Below, piece after piece: positions 8,160-16,463 of a DNA stretch of 49,132 nt. The notes below the pieces were generated by a model. The model had not been told where the DNA came from. It did no database searches and saw only the letters and a list, made by a program, of their open reading frames with translations. A program made the position numbers and the translations under genes. This DNA comes from Roseococcus sp. Lineage in GTDB: Bacteria; Pseudomonadota; Alphaproteobacteria; Acetobacterales; Acetobacteraceae. The stretch is from contig JAOAIK010000004.1 in NCBI GenBank assembly GCA_026414745.1, positions 1 to 49,132 of the forward strand, given 5' to 3'. The stretch's first letter is position 1, and each line of letters opens with the position of its first letter.

Positions 8160-8362
8160 GCCGCCTCTCCACCGAGCCCCGCCTCGCCGACCCCGACGCC
8201 GTCTACGCCCTGCTGATGGAGGCGCATCGCGGGCTGGACGAGGCCGCCTCGCGCATGCTCGATGCGCGGCTGGTGCTGATCCTCGCCAACCACATCGGCG
8301 ACGCCCAGGTGCTGGCCGAGGCCATTGCGCTGGCCCGCCGCGCGGGCGAAGAGGAGCCATGA
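8156..8362 (+). CDS. DUF2783 domain-containing protein
   Basis: 68 residues. It has the family pattern DPDAVYALLMEAHRGLDEAA then LVLILANHIGD, ending in a helical VLAEAIALARR. It is predicted to be a small all-helical cytoplasmic protein. It starts inside the stop of the FAD hydroxylase (ATGA) and its own stop overlaps the start of the M20 gene (ATGA). That tight coupling suggests equimolar production and a role as accessory or regulatory subunit of the hydroxylase. From general knowledge, DUF2783 genes recur beside such FAD enzymes. The biochemical role is not known to me. Confidence 0.85.
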   Translation: MSRLSTEPRLADPDAVYALLMEAHRGLDEAASRMLDARLVLILANHIGDAQVLAEAIALARRAGEEEP

Positions 8363-9546
8363 GCAGCACCCCCATCGAGACCATCGCCGCCTGGCAGGAG
8401 GAGTTCACCGCCCTCCGCCGCGACATCCACGCCCATCCCGAGCTCGGCCTCGAGGTGCACCGCACCGCCGCCCTGGTGGCGCGGAAGCTGCGCGAATGGG
8501 GCATCGAGGTGCATGAGGGGGTGGGCCGAACGGGCGTGGTCGGCGTGATCCGCGGCGGCCGCGCCGCCGAGGGCCGCAACGACGGCCCGCGCATCGGCCT
8601 GCGCGCCGACATGGACGCGCTGCCCATGCAGGAGGCGAACGGCTTCGCCCATGCCAGCACACATCCCGGCCGGATGCACGCCTGCGGCCATGACGGGCAC
8701 CCCGCCCGGCTGCCCGCCGCCGCGAAGTATCTCGCCGCCACGCGGAACTTCGACGGCACCGTGCACCTGATCTTCCAGCCCGGCGAGGAGGGCGCGGGCG
8801 GCGCCCTGGCCATGCTGGAGGACGGGCTGTTCACCCGCTTCCCCTGCGATGCGGTCTTCGGCATCCACAACCGCCCCGGCCTGCCGGTGGGCGAGTTCGG
8901 CCTGCGCCCCGGCCCGATGATGGCCGGCGTCGCCTTCTTCGACATCCAGGTGACCGGCACGGGCGGCCATGGCGCGCGCCCGGAGGCGACGAATGATCCG
9001 GTGGTGATGGGCGCGGCCATCGTCCAGGCGCTGCAGTCGGTGGTGGCGCGCAACGTGCCGGCCAGCGAGCGCGCGGTGCTCAGCGTCACCCGCTTCGACG
9101 CGGGGCAGGCCTACAACGTGATCCCGAACGAGGTGCGGCTGGGCGGCACGGTGCGCGCCTTCTCGAACGAGATCATGGCGCTGGTGGAGAGCCGCATGCG
9201 CGCCATCGCCGAGGGGGTGGCGGCGGGGCTCGGCGGGTCCGCCGGGCTCGACTTCCGGGTCATCACCTCGCCGCTGGTCAACGATGCGATGGAGGCCGTG
9301 GCGCTGGGCGACGCCGCCGCCGCCCTGGTGGGCGAGGGCCATGTGCACCGCGATTACCCCGCCGTGATGGGCGGCGAGGATTTCGCCTTCATGCTGGAGC
9401 GCTGCCCCGGCGCCTACATCGTCACCGGCAATGGCGACAGCGCGGAGGTGCACCATCCCCGCTTCGACTTCGACGACCGCGCCATCCCCTATGGCGCGGG
9501 CGTGCTCGCCGCGATCGTCGAGCGCAAGATGCCACGCGCGGGCTGA
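8359..9546 (+). CDS. M20 family metallo-amidohydrolase (hippurate hydrolase-like)
   Basis: 395 residues, the usual size for the M20D aminoacylase/hippuricase group. Visible motifs are LRRDIHAHPELGLEVHRT, RADMDALPMQE, the metal-binding HACGHDGH, the acid/base glutamate in FQPGEEGAGG, the lid histidine GGHGARPE, YNVIPNEV and the C-terminal metal histidine in VHHPRFDFDD. Such enzymes cleave N-acyl amino acids such as benzoylglycine. A slight oddity is CGHDGHPARLPAAA, where most relatives read CGHDGHTAMLLGAA. It is the last gene of the coupled MBL-FAD-DUF2783-M20 operon, so it may release the aromatic or acyl acid that the hydroxylase then modifies; that link is inference. Confidence 0.93.
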   Translation: MSSTPIETIAAWQEEFTALRRDIHAHPELGLEVHRTAALVARKLREWGIEVHEGVGRTGVVGVIRGGRAAEGRNDGPRIGLRADMDALPMQEANGFAHASTHPGRMHACGHDGHPARLPAAAKYLAATRNFDGTVHLIFQPGEEGAGGALAMLEDGLFTRFPCDAVFGIHNRPGLPVGEFGLRPGPMMAGVAFFDIQVTGTGGHGARPEATNDPVVMGAAIVQALQSVVARNVPASERAVLSVTRFDAGQAYNVIPNEVRLGGTVRAFSNEIMALVESRMRAIAEGVAAGLGGSAGLDFRVITSPLVNDAMEAVALGDAAAALVGEGHVHRDYPAVMGGEDFAFMLERCPGAYIVTGNGDSAEVHHPRFDFDDRAIPYGAGVLAAIVERKMPRAG

Positions 9547-9553
9547 GGCCGGC

Positions 9554-10216
9554 TCATCCGAGGTGCCGGGCGAGGAACTCCAGGGTGCGGCGCTGCGCCA
9601 GCGCGGCGTCGGCCGCCACGTAGCTGCCGCGCTCCTCGCAGCCGAAGCCGTGGCCCGCGCCGGGATAGACGAAGACCTCCACCTCCGGCCGGGCGGCGCG
9701 GATGGCCTCCACATCGCTCATGGGGATGGAGGCGTCGGTCTCGCCGAAATGGAGCTGGGTGGGGCAGCGCGGCACCTCGCCGCGCGCCGCGGCGATGCCC
9801 CCGCCATACCACCCCACCGCGGCCGAGAAGGCGGAGGAACGCGTGGCGCCGTGCCAAGCCACCGTGCCGCCCCAGCAATAGCCGACGATGCCACGGCTCG
9901 CCCCCGCCGGCAGGGCGCCGGCCGCGGCGAGGATGTCGAGCAGCGTCTTGTGCTCGTCCACCCGGGCGCGCAGGGCGCGGCCGCGTGCCACCTCCTCGGC
10001 CGTGTAGCCCAGCTCCACGCCGCGCTCCACGCGGTCGAACAGGGCGGGCAGGATGACCGCATAGCCGGCCTCGGCGAAGGACTGCGCGACGCGGCGCATG
10101 TGCCGGTTCACGCCGAAGATCTCCTGCACCACCACCAGCGCCCGCGCCGCCTCGCGCGGCCCGGCGGTCCAGGCGGAGAGCGTGTGGCCGTCGGCCGCGG
10201 TCAGCGTGATCTCCAT
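9554..10216 (-). CDS. Dienelactone hydrolase family protein
   Basis: 220 residues, alpha/beta hydrolase. The dienelactone-hydrolase triad and its partner are all visible: Glu32 (VVQEIFGVNRH), nucleophile Cys114 (GIVGYCWGG), Asp161 (HFGETDASIP) and His189 (PGAGHGF). Family members open lactone rings such as dienelactone in chlorocatechol degradation, though many broad-specificity esterases share the fold. The ATG at 10216 has AGGGGG about 8 bases upstream. It converges on the M20 gene with 7 bp between stops, so it is a neighbour rather than a member of that operon, but the chemistry fits the same theme of aromatic catabolism. Confidence 0.92.
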   Translation of the reverse strand: MEITLTAADGHTLSAWTAGPREAARALVVVQEIFGVNRHMRRVAQSFAEAGYAVILPALFDRVERGVELGYTAEEVARGRALRARVDEHKTLLDILAAAGALPAGASRGIVGYCWGGTVAWHGATRSSAFSAAVGWYGGGIAAARGEVPRCPTQLHFGETDASIPMSDVEAIRAARPEVEVFVYPGAGHGFGCEERGSYVAADAALAQRRTLEFLARHLG

Positions 10217-10253
10217 TGGCGGAACCCCCTGTCCTTCCTGTAGCATCGCCAGC

Positions 10254-10442
10254 ATGGGCGAGGTCGTGAACCTGAGGAAGTGGGTCAAGGCGCGCGAGAA
10301 GGCGCGGCGCGCCGCCGAGGCGGCGGCCAACCGCGCCGCGCATGGCCGCAGCCGGGCCGAGAAGGCGCGCGAGGCGCAGGAGGCCGCGCAGCGGGCCCGC
10401 CGGCTCGACCAGGCGAGGCGCGACGACGCGCCGGAGGCTTGA
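10254..10442 (+). CDS. DUF4169 family small basic protein
   Basis: 62 residues. The opening MGEVVNLRKWVKAREKA and the AANRAAHGRSRAEKAREAQE stretch with closing ARRLDQARRD are the DUF4169 pattern (MGEVINLR...ENRALHGRTKAE...). It is a short, Arg/Ala/Glu-rich protein, predicted to be one long helix. The family is alphaproteobacterial and of unknown function; members are usually solitary small genes like this one. It is divergent from the dienelactone hydrolase gene, with 37 bp between starts, and is followed 47 bp later by the VIT1-type transporter. Confidence 0.85.
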   Translation: MGEVVNLRKWVKAREKARRAAEAAANRAAHGRSRAEKAREAQEAAQRARRLDQARRDDAPEA

Positions 10443-10489
10443 CTCCCCGGGCGATTCCGTCCCGCGTCCGGACCGGCTACTCTGCCCGC

Positions 10490-11227
10490 ATGGATCAGCC
10501 CGCGCCCCATCCCTACCGCGACGGTTTGCCCCCCGCCCCTCCCGGCCCGCCGGAGGGCGAGCAGCACCCGCTGCTGCGCGCGACCGAGGTGCCCTTCCTC
10601 ACCGGGCTCGCCCAGGGGCCCATCCCGGCGCTGGCCCTGGCCGTGGCGCTGCTGGTGCAGGGCGCGCCCGCCGCGCTCGCGCTCGCGGGCGGGCTCGCGG
10701 CCACCGCGGCGGGGGCGGTGCTGCTCGCCCTCGGCCGCTATTTCGCCGTGCTCGGTGCGGCCGAGCGCTACGCGGCCGAGCGGCTGCGCGAGGAGGAGGA
10801 GACGCAGATCTACCCCGAGCGCGAGCGCTGGGAGGTGGCGGCGGTGCTGCACCGCTACGGGCTGCGCGGGGACAACCTGGCCCGCGCGGTGGAGGCGATC
10901 GCAGCCGACCGCCGCCGCTGGGTGGATTTCATGATGCGCTTCGAGCTCGACCTGATCGAGCCCGAGCCGGCCCATGCGGGGCGCGAGGCGCTGGTGCTGG
11001 CGCTCGGCGCGCTGCTCGGGGGCGGGCTGGTGCTGATGCCGCTGGCGCTGTGGCCGGGTCTGGGCTGGCCGGTGACGGCACTGGCGGCGGCGCTGGTGAT
11101 GGGCGGCGCCGGTTTCCTTCTGGGTCGCGCCGAGGGGCAGGTGCCCGCGGGCGGGGCGGCGCGCAGCCTCGCACTCGGTGCGGCGGCGGCGCTCGCGGGG
11201 CTCGCCTGCGCCAGCCTCGCCGCGTGA
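10490..11227 (+). CDS. VIT1/CCC1 family membrane transporter (iron/manganese)
   Basis: 245 residues with about four or five membrane segments: ~40-58 and ~59-80, then a cytoplasmic loop, then ~165-185, ~188-208 and ~222-242. The central loop WVDFMMRFELDLIEPEP is the family signature (E. coli and yeast relatives read FMM..E..L). Between the membrane halves lies an acidic helical loop (REEEETQIYPERERWEV) that in VIT1 proteins binds metal. Known members move Fe2+ or Mn2+ out of the cytosol. The short N-terminus and Pro-rich start (PAPHPYRDGLPPAPPGPP) suggest a cytoplasmic N-terminus. GCTACTCT (10476-10483) sits 6 bases before the ATG, suggesting a leaderless or nearly leaderless transcript. Confidence 0.8.
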   Translation: MDQPAPHPYRDGLPPAPPGPPEGEQHPLLRATEVPFLTGLAQGPIPALALAVALLVQGAPAALALAGGLAATAAGAVLLALGRYFAVLGAAERYAAERLREEEETQIYPERERWEVAAVLHRYGLRGDNLARAVEAIAADRRRWVDFMMRFELDLIEPEPAHAGREALVLALGALLGGGLVLMPLALWPGLGWPVTALAAALVMGGAGFLLGRAEGQVPAGGAARSLALGAAAALAGLACASLAA

Positions 11228-11297
11228 GGCGCATTCGGCCGAGGTCAAATCTTTTTTAAAGCTCGCGCGTCAGGCTCGGTCGTCGAAAGGCGAACCG

Positions 11298-13166
11298 ATG
11301 CAGAAAATCCTGGCGTCTCCCTCCGCGTGCAGCGCCCTGGCAAAAGCCTGCGGCCTGATGGCGGGCTTTGCCCTGGCGGCCTGGCCTCTGGCAGGGGTTC
11401 CCCCCGTCTGGGCGGCGGGCCTGCTCGCGTTGGCCATGGCCGCGGGCTTTGCCGGCCGCCTCGCCCGGCTGGCCGAGCGGCTCTGCCCCGCCTCCGAGGC
11501 GGTGCTCCTCGCCAAGGAGTCGGAGACGGCGATGCGCCGGCTGCTCGAACAGGCCCCTGTGGGCATCTGGCAGCTCGATGCGACCGGCGCCACGGTCTTC
11601 GCCAATGGGCGGCTGCGCGCGCTGTTCGGCGGCCGCGCCCCGGCCGGGCTGCCGCAGAGCGGGCTTCTGCGCAACGGGGGCGACGGCCCCTTCGAGATCG
11701 CCCCGGGCGAGGAGCGCGAGGCGGTGCTGCCGGGCGCCGAGGGGCGCGAGGGGCTGCGGTTGCAGGTCGCCGCCTCGGCCTGGCCGACGGAGGGCGGGAT
11801 GGGCCGGCTGCTCAGCGTGCTCGACGTCACCGCCCTGCACCGCGCCCAGGCGCGGGTGGAACATCTCAGCGAGCATGACGCCCTGACCGGCCTCGCCAAC
11901 CGCGAGACCTTCGGCTGCGCGCTCGGGGCGCTGGCCGGCGCCCCGATGGGCGGTTTGCTGCTGCTGCTCGACCTCGATCATTTCCGCTCGGCCAACGAGC
12001 GCTTCGGGCATGTGGTGGGCGACCGCCTGCTGCGCGAGGCGGCGGAGCGGCTGCGCGGCGCGGTGCGGCCGACCGACCTGGTCTGCCGGCTCGGCGCCGA
12101 CGAGTTCGCGATCCTCGCCTTCGAGGCCGGGCCGGAGAGCGCGCTGCCGCTGGCCGGCCGGGTGCGCGCCGCACTCCGCCCGCCTGTGCGGCTCGACGGC
12201 CTCGACCTGTCCATCTCGGCCAGCATCGGCATCGCTGCCGCGCCCGGCGACGGGCGCGATGGCCCGACGCTGATGCGTGCCGCCGAACTCGCCCTGCACG
12301 AGGCGAAGGCGCACGGGCGCAACACGGTCTGCCTGTTCGAGCCGCAGATGCGGGAGCGGCACGAGCAGCGCGCTGCGCTGCGCGAGGCGCTCGAGGAGGC
12401 GCTGGAGGAGGGCGAGCTGGAAATCCACCTCCAGCCGCAGCAGGACATGGAGCGCCAGGTCATGGTGGGGGCGGAGGCGCTGATCCGCTGGAAATCCAGC
12501 CGGCTCGGCCGCTGGGTGCCGCCCGGGGAAATCCTGCCGGCGGCGAACGAGGGCGGCGTCGTGCAGCGGCTGGACCGTTTCGTGCTCCATCGCGCCGTGG
12601 GTCTTCTTGCCCAGTGGGCGGATCGGCCGGATGCGCCGGCCACGCTCGCCATCAACATTTCCGTGGCCAGCCTGCACGATCCGGGCTTCGCCACGGAGGT
12701 GGCGGAGGCGCTCGCCCGCGCCCGGGTGGCGCCCGAGCGGCTCGAGATCGAGATCCCGGAGGATCTCGCCATCCGCGACCTGCCGGGCGTGCAGAAGACG
12801 CTGCAGGCCCTGCGCGAGGTGGGCGTGCCGCTGGCGCTCGACGATTTCGGCGGCGGCCATTCGGGCCTGCCGCATGTGGTGCGCCTGCCGGTGCAGCGCC
12901 TCAAGCTCGACCGCTCCATCGTCAGCGGCCTGCCGGACGATCCGAAGGCGCTCGCCGTGCTGCGCGCCACCATCTCCCTGGCGCGCGGCATGGGCATCGA
13001 GGTGGTGGGCGAGGGCGTCGAGACGGAGGCCCAGGCCTTCGCCCTGCGGCGCGCCGGCTGCCATGTCATGCAGGGCTGGCTGATCGCCCGGCCCATGGCG
13101 CCCGAGCTTCTCGTGCCGCCCCTTGCCGCCCTGCCCAGCGGCGAGCCGGAGCGCGCGCGAGCCTGA
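11298..13166 (+). CDS. Membrane-anchored GGDEF-EAL protein (c-di-GMP turnover)
   Basis: 622 residues: two N-terminal hydrophobic segments (~10-55), a PAS-like sensor (~75-185), a GGDEF domain (~190-345) and an EAL domain (~360-610). The active-site loop reads GADEF (266-270), with Ala replacing the second Gly. An intact RxxD inhibitory site (RPTD, 257-260) lies five residues upstream. The EAL side keeps its metal and catalytic residues: EAL 393-395, Asn453, Glu488, Asp515-Asp516, Lys536 and Glu572. The usual EITES reads EIPED. It is likely a phosphodiesterase, with the GGDEF domain perhaps regulatory. The upstream 70 bp contain an AT-rich stretch (11244-11261), and AAAGG serves as ribosome binding site. 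It is a possible partner of the PilZ-bearing chemoreceptor at 30715. Confidence 0.92.
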   Translation: MQKILASPSACSALAKACGLMAGFALAAWPLAGVPPVWAAGLLALAMAAGFAGRLARLAERLCPASEAVLLAKESETAMRRLLEQAPVGIWQLDATGATVFANGRLRALFGGRAPAGLPQSGLLRNGGDGPFEIAPGEEREAVLPGAEGREGLRLQVAASAWPTEGGMGRLLSVLDVTALHRAQARVEHLSEHDALTGLANRETFGCALGALAGAPMGGLLLLLDLDHFRSANERFGHVVGDRLLREAAERLRGAVRPTDLVCRLGADEFAILAFEAGPESALPLAGRVRAALRPPVRLDGLDLSISASIGIAAAPGDGRDGPTLMRAAELALHEAKAHGRNTVCLFEPQMRERHEQRAALREALEEALEEGELEIHLQPQQDMERQVMVGAEALIRWKSSRLGRWVPPGEILPAANEGGVVQRLDRFVLHRAVGLLAQWADRPDAPATLAINISVASLHDPGFATEVAEALARARVAPERLEIEIPEDLAIRDLPGVQKTLQALREVGVPLALDDFGGGHSGLPHVVRLPVQRLKLDRSIVSGLPDDPKALAVLRATISLARGMGIEVVGEGVETEAQAFALRRAGCHVMQGWLIARPMAPELLVPPLAALPSGEPERARA

Positions 13167-13213
13167 CGGCGCGCCCTCCCGCGCCGCGAAGGGGCGGGCT
13201 AGCCTCGCCCGGC

Positions 13214-14428
13214 ATGTGCGCACCCGGCCCCGCCGCCCCGCCCCCCCTCGGGGAGGCCGAGTTCGCCGCCCTGATGGCGCCCTTCGCCCCGGTGATCCTG
13301 CCGGTGGTGGTGGGGTGCTCGGGCGGCGCGGATTCCCTTGCCCTCGCCTGGCTCGCGCAGCGCTGGTCGGGCGGGCGCGCCATCGCCGTGATCTGCGACC
13401 ATGGCCTGCGGCCGGAGAGCGCCGCCGAGGCGGTGCAGGTGGCCGAGCGCCTGCGCCGCGCCGGGCTCCCCGTGGCGCTGCGCCGGCTTGGCCTCCGCCC
13501 CGGCCCCGGCCTGCAGGCCCGCGCACGCGAGGCCCGGCGCGCCGCGCTGCTCGGCGCCTGCCGGGAGTTCGGCGCGACGCATCTGCTGCTCGGCCATCAT
13601 GCCGGCGATCAGGCCGAGACGGTGCTGCTGCGCGCGCTGGCCGGCTCCGGCCCGCGCGGCCTGGCCGCCATGGCACCGGTCTCTGTGGCGGCGGAGGCGC
13701 TGGTGCTGCGCCCGCTGCTCGGCGTCCCGCGCGCCCGGCTGGAGGCCACCTGCCGGGCCGCCGGCCTCTCCTGGGTCGAGGACCCCTCCAACGCGGATCC
13801 GCGTTTCGCCAGGGCCCGGCTGCGCGCGGCGGGCGGCGCGGCGGGCGCCGAGGCGGCCGCCCCCGCCTTCGCCGCCCGGCGCGCGCGGCTGGAGGAGGCG
13901 CTGGCCGCCCGCGCCGCCGGCGCCCTGCGCCTGCTGCCCGAGGGATGCGCGCGGCTCGACCGCGCCGCGCTGGGAGGGGACGCGATCGCCATCGCCCTGT
14001 TCGCCCGGCTGTTGCGCGTCGTCGCGGGGCGGCCGCATGCGCCGGCCGAGGCGCGCGCGGCGGCGCTGCTGGCACGCGGCCAGGGCACGCTCGGGGGGGC
14101 GCGGCTGCTCGCCTCGGGCTGGGTGGTGCGCGAGGTGCCCGCGGCTGCCTGCCCGGCCGTGCCGGGCACTGTCTGGGACGGGCGCTTCCGCCTGCTCGCC
14201 GCACCCGAGGGGCACATGATCGGCCCGCTCGGTCGGGCCGAGGCGGCGCGGCTGCGTGGCCGCCATCGGCATCTGCCTGCCGCCGCGCTGGCCGCCCTCC
14301 CGGCGCTCAGACATGCGCGGGATGGCATGCTGGCGGCGGTGCCGCATCTCGCCTATCCTGACCGCGAGGCGGCGGCGCGGTTCCCGCTCCGCTTCGCGCC
14401 GCGCGGCGGCCCGTTGACGGAGGGCTGA
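13214..14428 (+). CDS. tilS: tRNA(Ile)-lysidine synthase TilS
   Basis: 404 residues. The N-terminal PP-loop ATPase has GCSGGADSLALAWLA (SGGADS, 36-41), ICDHGLRPES, LLLGHHAGDQAETVLLR and WVEDPSNADPRFARARLR, the ordered TilS motifs. The enzyme attaches lysine to C34 of the CAU-anticodon tRNA-Ile so that it reads AUA. The C-terminal half is Ala-rich and less conserved. The ATG at 13214 follows GCTAGCCT (13198-13205) by 8 bases, suggesting a leaderless or very short leader. tilS-ftsH-folP is the standard order in many Proteobacteria, though here a GGDEF-EAL gene rather than pal/cpoB precedes it. Confidence 0.94.
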   Translation: MCAPGPAAPPPLGEAEFAALMAPFAPVILPVVVGCSGGADSLALAWLAQRWSGGRAIAVICDHGLRPESAAEAVQVAERLRRAGLPVALRRLGLRPGPGLQARAREARRAALLGACREFGATHLLLGHHAGDQAETVLLRALAGSGPRGLAAMAPVSVAAEALVLRPLLGVPRARLEATCRAAGLSWVEDPSNADPRFARARLRAAGGAAGAEAAAPAFAARRARLEEALAARAAGALRLLPEGCARLDRAALGGDAIAIALFARLLRVVAGRPHAPAEARAAALLARGQGTLGGARLLASGWVVREVPAAACPAVPGTVWDGRFRLLAAPEGHMIGPLGRAEAARLRGRHRHLPAAALAALPALRHARDGMLAAVPHLAYPDREAAARFPLRFAPRGGPLTEG

Positions 14429-14444
14429 CCGGAAACTTCCGGTC
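14427..14444. terminator. Perfect hairpin after tilS (weak terminator or operator)
   Basis: GACCGGAA-AC-TTCCGGTC is a perfect inverted repeat with 8-base arms overlapping the tilS stop codon (TGA, 14426-14428). As RNA it can fold into a 7-bp stem with an AACT loop followed by TGTTC, a weak intrinsic terminator. The dyad symmetry would equally suit a protein-binding site ahead of ftsH, which starts 93 bp downstream. Which of the two applies cannot be decided from the sequence. Confidence 0.5.
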
Positions 14445-14536
14445 TGTTCATACCCGGCGGGGCATTCTCTCCGCCCGAAGGCGCACCACATGGGGTTCAT
14501 GCGGGCCGTCGCGGTCCGCGAAGGGGAAAAGCGGAC

Positions 14537-16456
14537 GTGAGCAATTTCGGCCGGAACCTGGCCCTCTGGGTGATCGTGGCGCTGCTGCTGGTGGCGCTGT
14601 TCAACCTCTTCCAGCCCTCGGCCGGCCCGGGGCGGGCGCAGATGCAGGTCGCCTACAGCGACTTCCTGAACGAGGTGAACAACGGCCAGGTGCGCGACGT
14701 GGTGATCCAGGGCCGCACCGTCTCCGGCCAACTGACGGACGGGCGCACCTTCACCACCTTCACCCCTGAGGATCCCACCCTCGTCTCGCGCCTCACCGAG
14801 AAGGGGGTGCGCGTGGTGGCCCGGCCTGAGGAGAGCGACGTCAACCCGCTCTTCCAGATCCTCATCTCCTGGTTCCCGATGCTGCTGCTCATCGGCGTCT
14901 GGATCTTCTTCATGCGGCAGATGCAGGGCGGCGGCGGGCGCGCCATGGGCTTCGGCAAGTCGCGCGCGCGGCTGCTGACGGAAAAGCACGGCCGCGTGAC
15001 CTTCGACGACGTGGCCGGCATCGACGAGGCCAAGGCCGAGCTGGAGGAGATCGTGGACTTCCTCCGCGATCCGCAGAAGTTCCAGCGGCTCGGCGGGAAG
15101 ATCCCGAAGGGCGTGCTGCTGGTGGGCCCGCCGGGCACCGGCAAGACGCTGCTCGCGCGCGCCATCGCGGGCGAGGCGAATGTGCCCTTCTTCACCATCT
15201 CGGGCTCCGACTTCGTCGAGATGTTCGTGGGCGTGGGCGCCTCGCGCGTGCGCGACATGTTCGAGCAGGGGAAGAAGAACGCCCCCTGCCTGATCTTCAT
15301 CGACGAGATCGACGCGGTGGGCCGCCACCGCGGCGCGGGTCTAGGCGGCGGCAACGACGAGCGCGAGCAGACGCTGAACCAGATGCTCGTCGAGATGGAC
15401 GGCTTCGAGTCCAACGAGGGCGTGATCATCATCGCCGCCACCAACCGCCCCGATGTGCTCGACCCTGCGCTGCTGCGGCCGGGCCGCTTCGACCGGCAGG
15501 TGGTGGTGCCCAACCCCGACGTGGTCGGGCGCGAGAAGATCCTGCGCGTGCACATGCGCAAGGTGCCGCTCGCCTCGGACGTGGATCCCAAGGTGATCGC
15601 GCGCGGCACGCCCGGCTTCTCCGGCGCGGATCTCGCCAATCTCGTGAACGAGGCGGCGCTGCTCGCCGCGCGCACGGGCCGGCGCACCGTCGGCATGGCG
15701 GAGTTCGAGGCCGCCAAGGACAAGGTCCTGATGGGCGCCGAGCGCCGCAGCATGGTGATGAGCGAGGAGGAGAAGCGCATGACCGCCTATCACGAGGCGG
15801 GCCATGCGCTGGTCGCCATGCACGAGCCCGAGTGCGACCCGGTCCACAAGGCCACCATCATCCCGCGCGGCCGGGCCCTCGGCCTGGTGATGAGCCTGCC
15901 CGCGGGCGACCGCTACTCCAAGCACAAGTCGAAGATGAAGGCCGAGCTCGCCATGGCCATGGGCGGCCGGGTGGCGGAGGAGATCGTCTTCGGTCCCGAC
16001 AAGGTGTCGAATGGCGCCGCCGGCGACATCAAGATGGCGACCAACCAGGCGCGCATGATGGTCACCGAATGGGGCATGAGCGAGAAGCTCGGCATGGTGG
16101 CCTATGGCGAGAACAGCCAGGAGGTCTTCCTCGGCCACGCCGTCACCCAGACGAAGAACGTGAGCGAGGCGACCGCCCAGCTCATCGACGCGGAAATCCG
16201 GCGCATCATCGACGAGGCCTACGCGCGCGCGAAGCACATCCTCACCGAGAACCGCGAGGAGCTCGACCGCCTCGCCAAGGGGCTGCTCGAGTACGAGACC
16301 CTCTCGGGCGACGAAATCCGCCAGGTGCTGCGCGGCGAGCCGGTGATCCGGACCCGTTCCGACGAGCCCGCCCAGGCCGGGCGTGGCAGCGTGCCGAGCG
16401 CGGGGCGCACCCCGCGGCCCGACACGGGCGGCTTCTCTCCCGCGCCTGCCGGGTGA
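14537..16456 (+). CDS. ftsH: ATP-dependent zinc metalloprotease FtsH
   Basis: 639 residues, standard length. Two N-terminal membrane segments (~8-24 and ~108-128) flank a small periplasmic domain. The AAA domain has Walker A GPPGTGKT (197-204), Walker B FIDEID (254-259) and the second-region arginines (RPGRFDRQ). The M41 peptidase zinc site is HEAGH (419-423), with the third ligand further on. It degrades membrane and short-lived proteins (for example LpxC and RpoH in E. coli). Start is GTG at 14537, with AAGGGG upstream. The 108-bp upstream gap holds the palindrome at 14427-14444. folP follows 7 bp after the stop, so the two are probably cotranscribed. Confidence 0.98.
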   Translation: MSNFGRNLALWVIVALLLVALFNLFQPSAGPGRAQMQVAYSDFLNEVNNGQVRDVVIQGRTVSGQLTDGRTFTTFTPEDPTLVSRLTEKGVRVVARPEESDVNPLFQILISWFPMLLLIGVWIFFMRQMQGGGGRAMGFGKSRARLLTEKHGRVTFDDVAGIDEAKAELEEIVDFLRDPQKFQRLGGKIPKGVLLVGPPGTGKTLLARAIAGEANVPFFTISGSDFVEMFVGVGASRVRDMFEQGKKNAPCLIFIDEIDAVGRHRGAGLGGGNDEREQTLNQMLVEMDGFESNEGVIIIAATNRPDVLDPALLRPGRFDRQVVVPNPDVVGREKILRVHMRKVPLASDVDPKVIARGTPGFSGADLANLVNEAALLAARTGRRTVGMAEFEAAKDKVLMGAERRSMVMSEEEKRMTAYHEAGHALVAMHEPECDPVHKATIIPRGRALGLVMSLPAGDRYSKHKSKMKAELAMAMGGRVAEEIVFGPDKVSNGAAGDIKMATNQARMMVTEWGMSEKLGMVAYGENSQEVFLGHAVTQTKNVSEATAQLIDAEIRRIIDEAYARAKHILTENREELDRLAKGLLEYETLSGDEIRQVLRGEPVIRTRSDEPAQAGRGSVPSAGRTPRPDTGGFSPAPAG

Positions 16457-16463
16457 GCCCCGC

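Noticed and set aside
11243..11262. Shared operator between the GGDEF-EAL gene and the chemoreceptor based on AT-rich leaders
   Set aside because: The two leaders share only A/T-rich composition (TTTAAA versus CTTAAAAA) and no convincing common motif.
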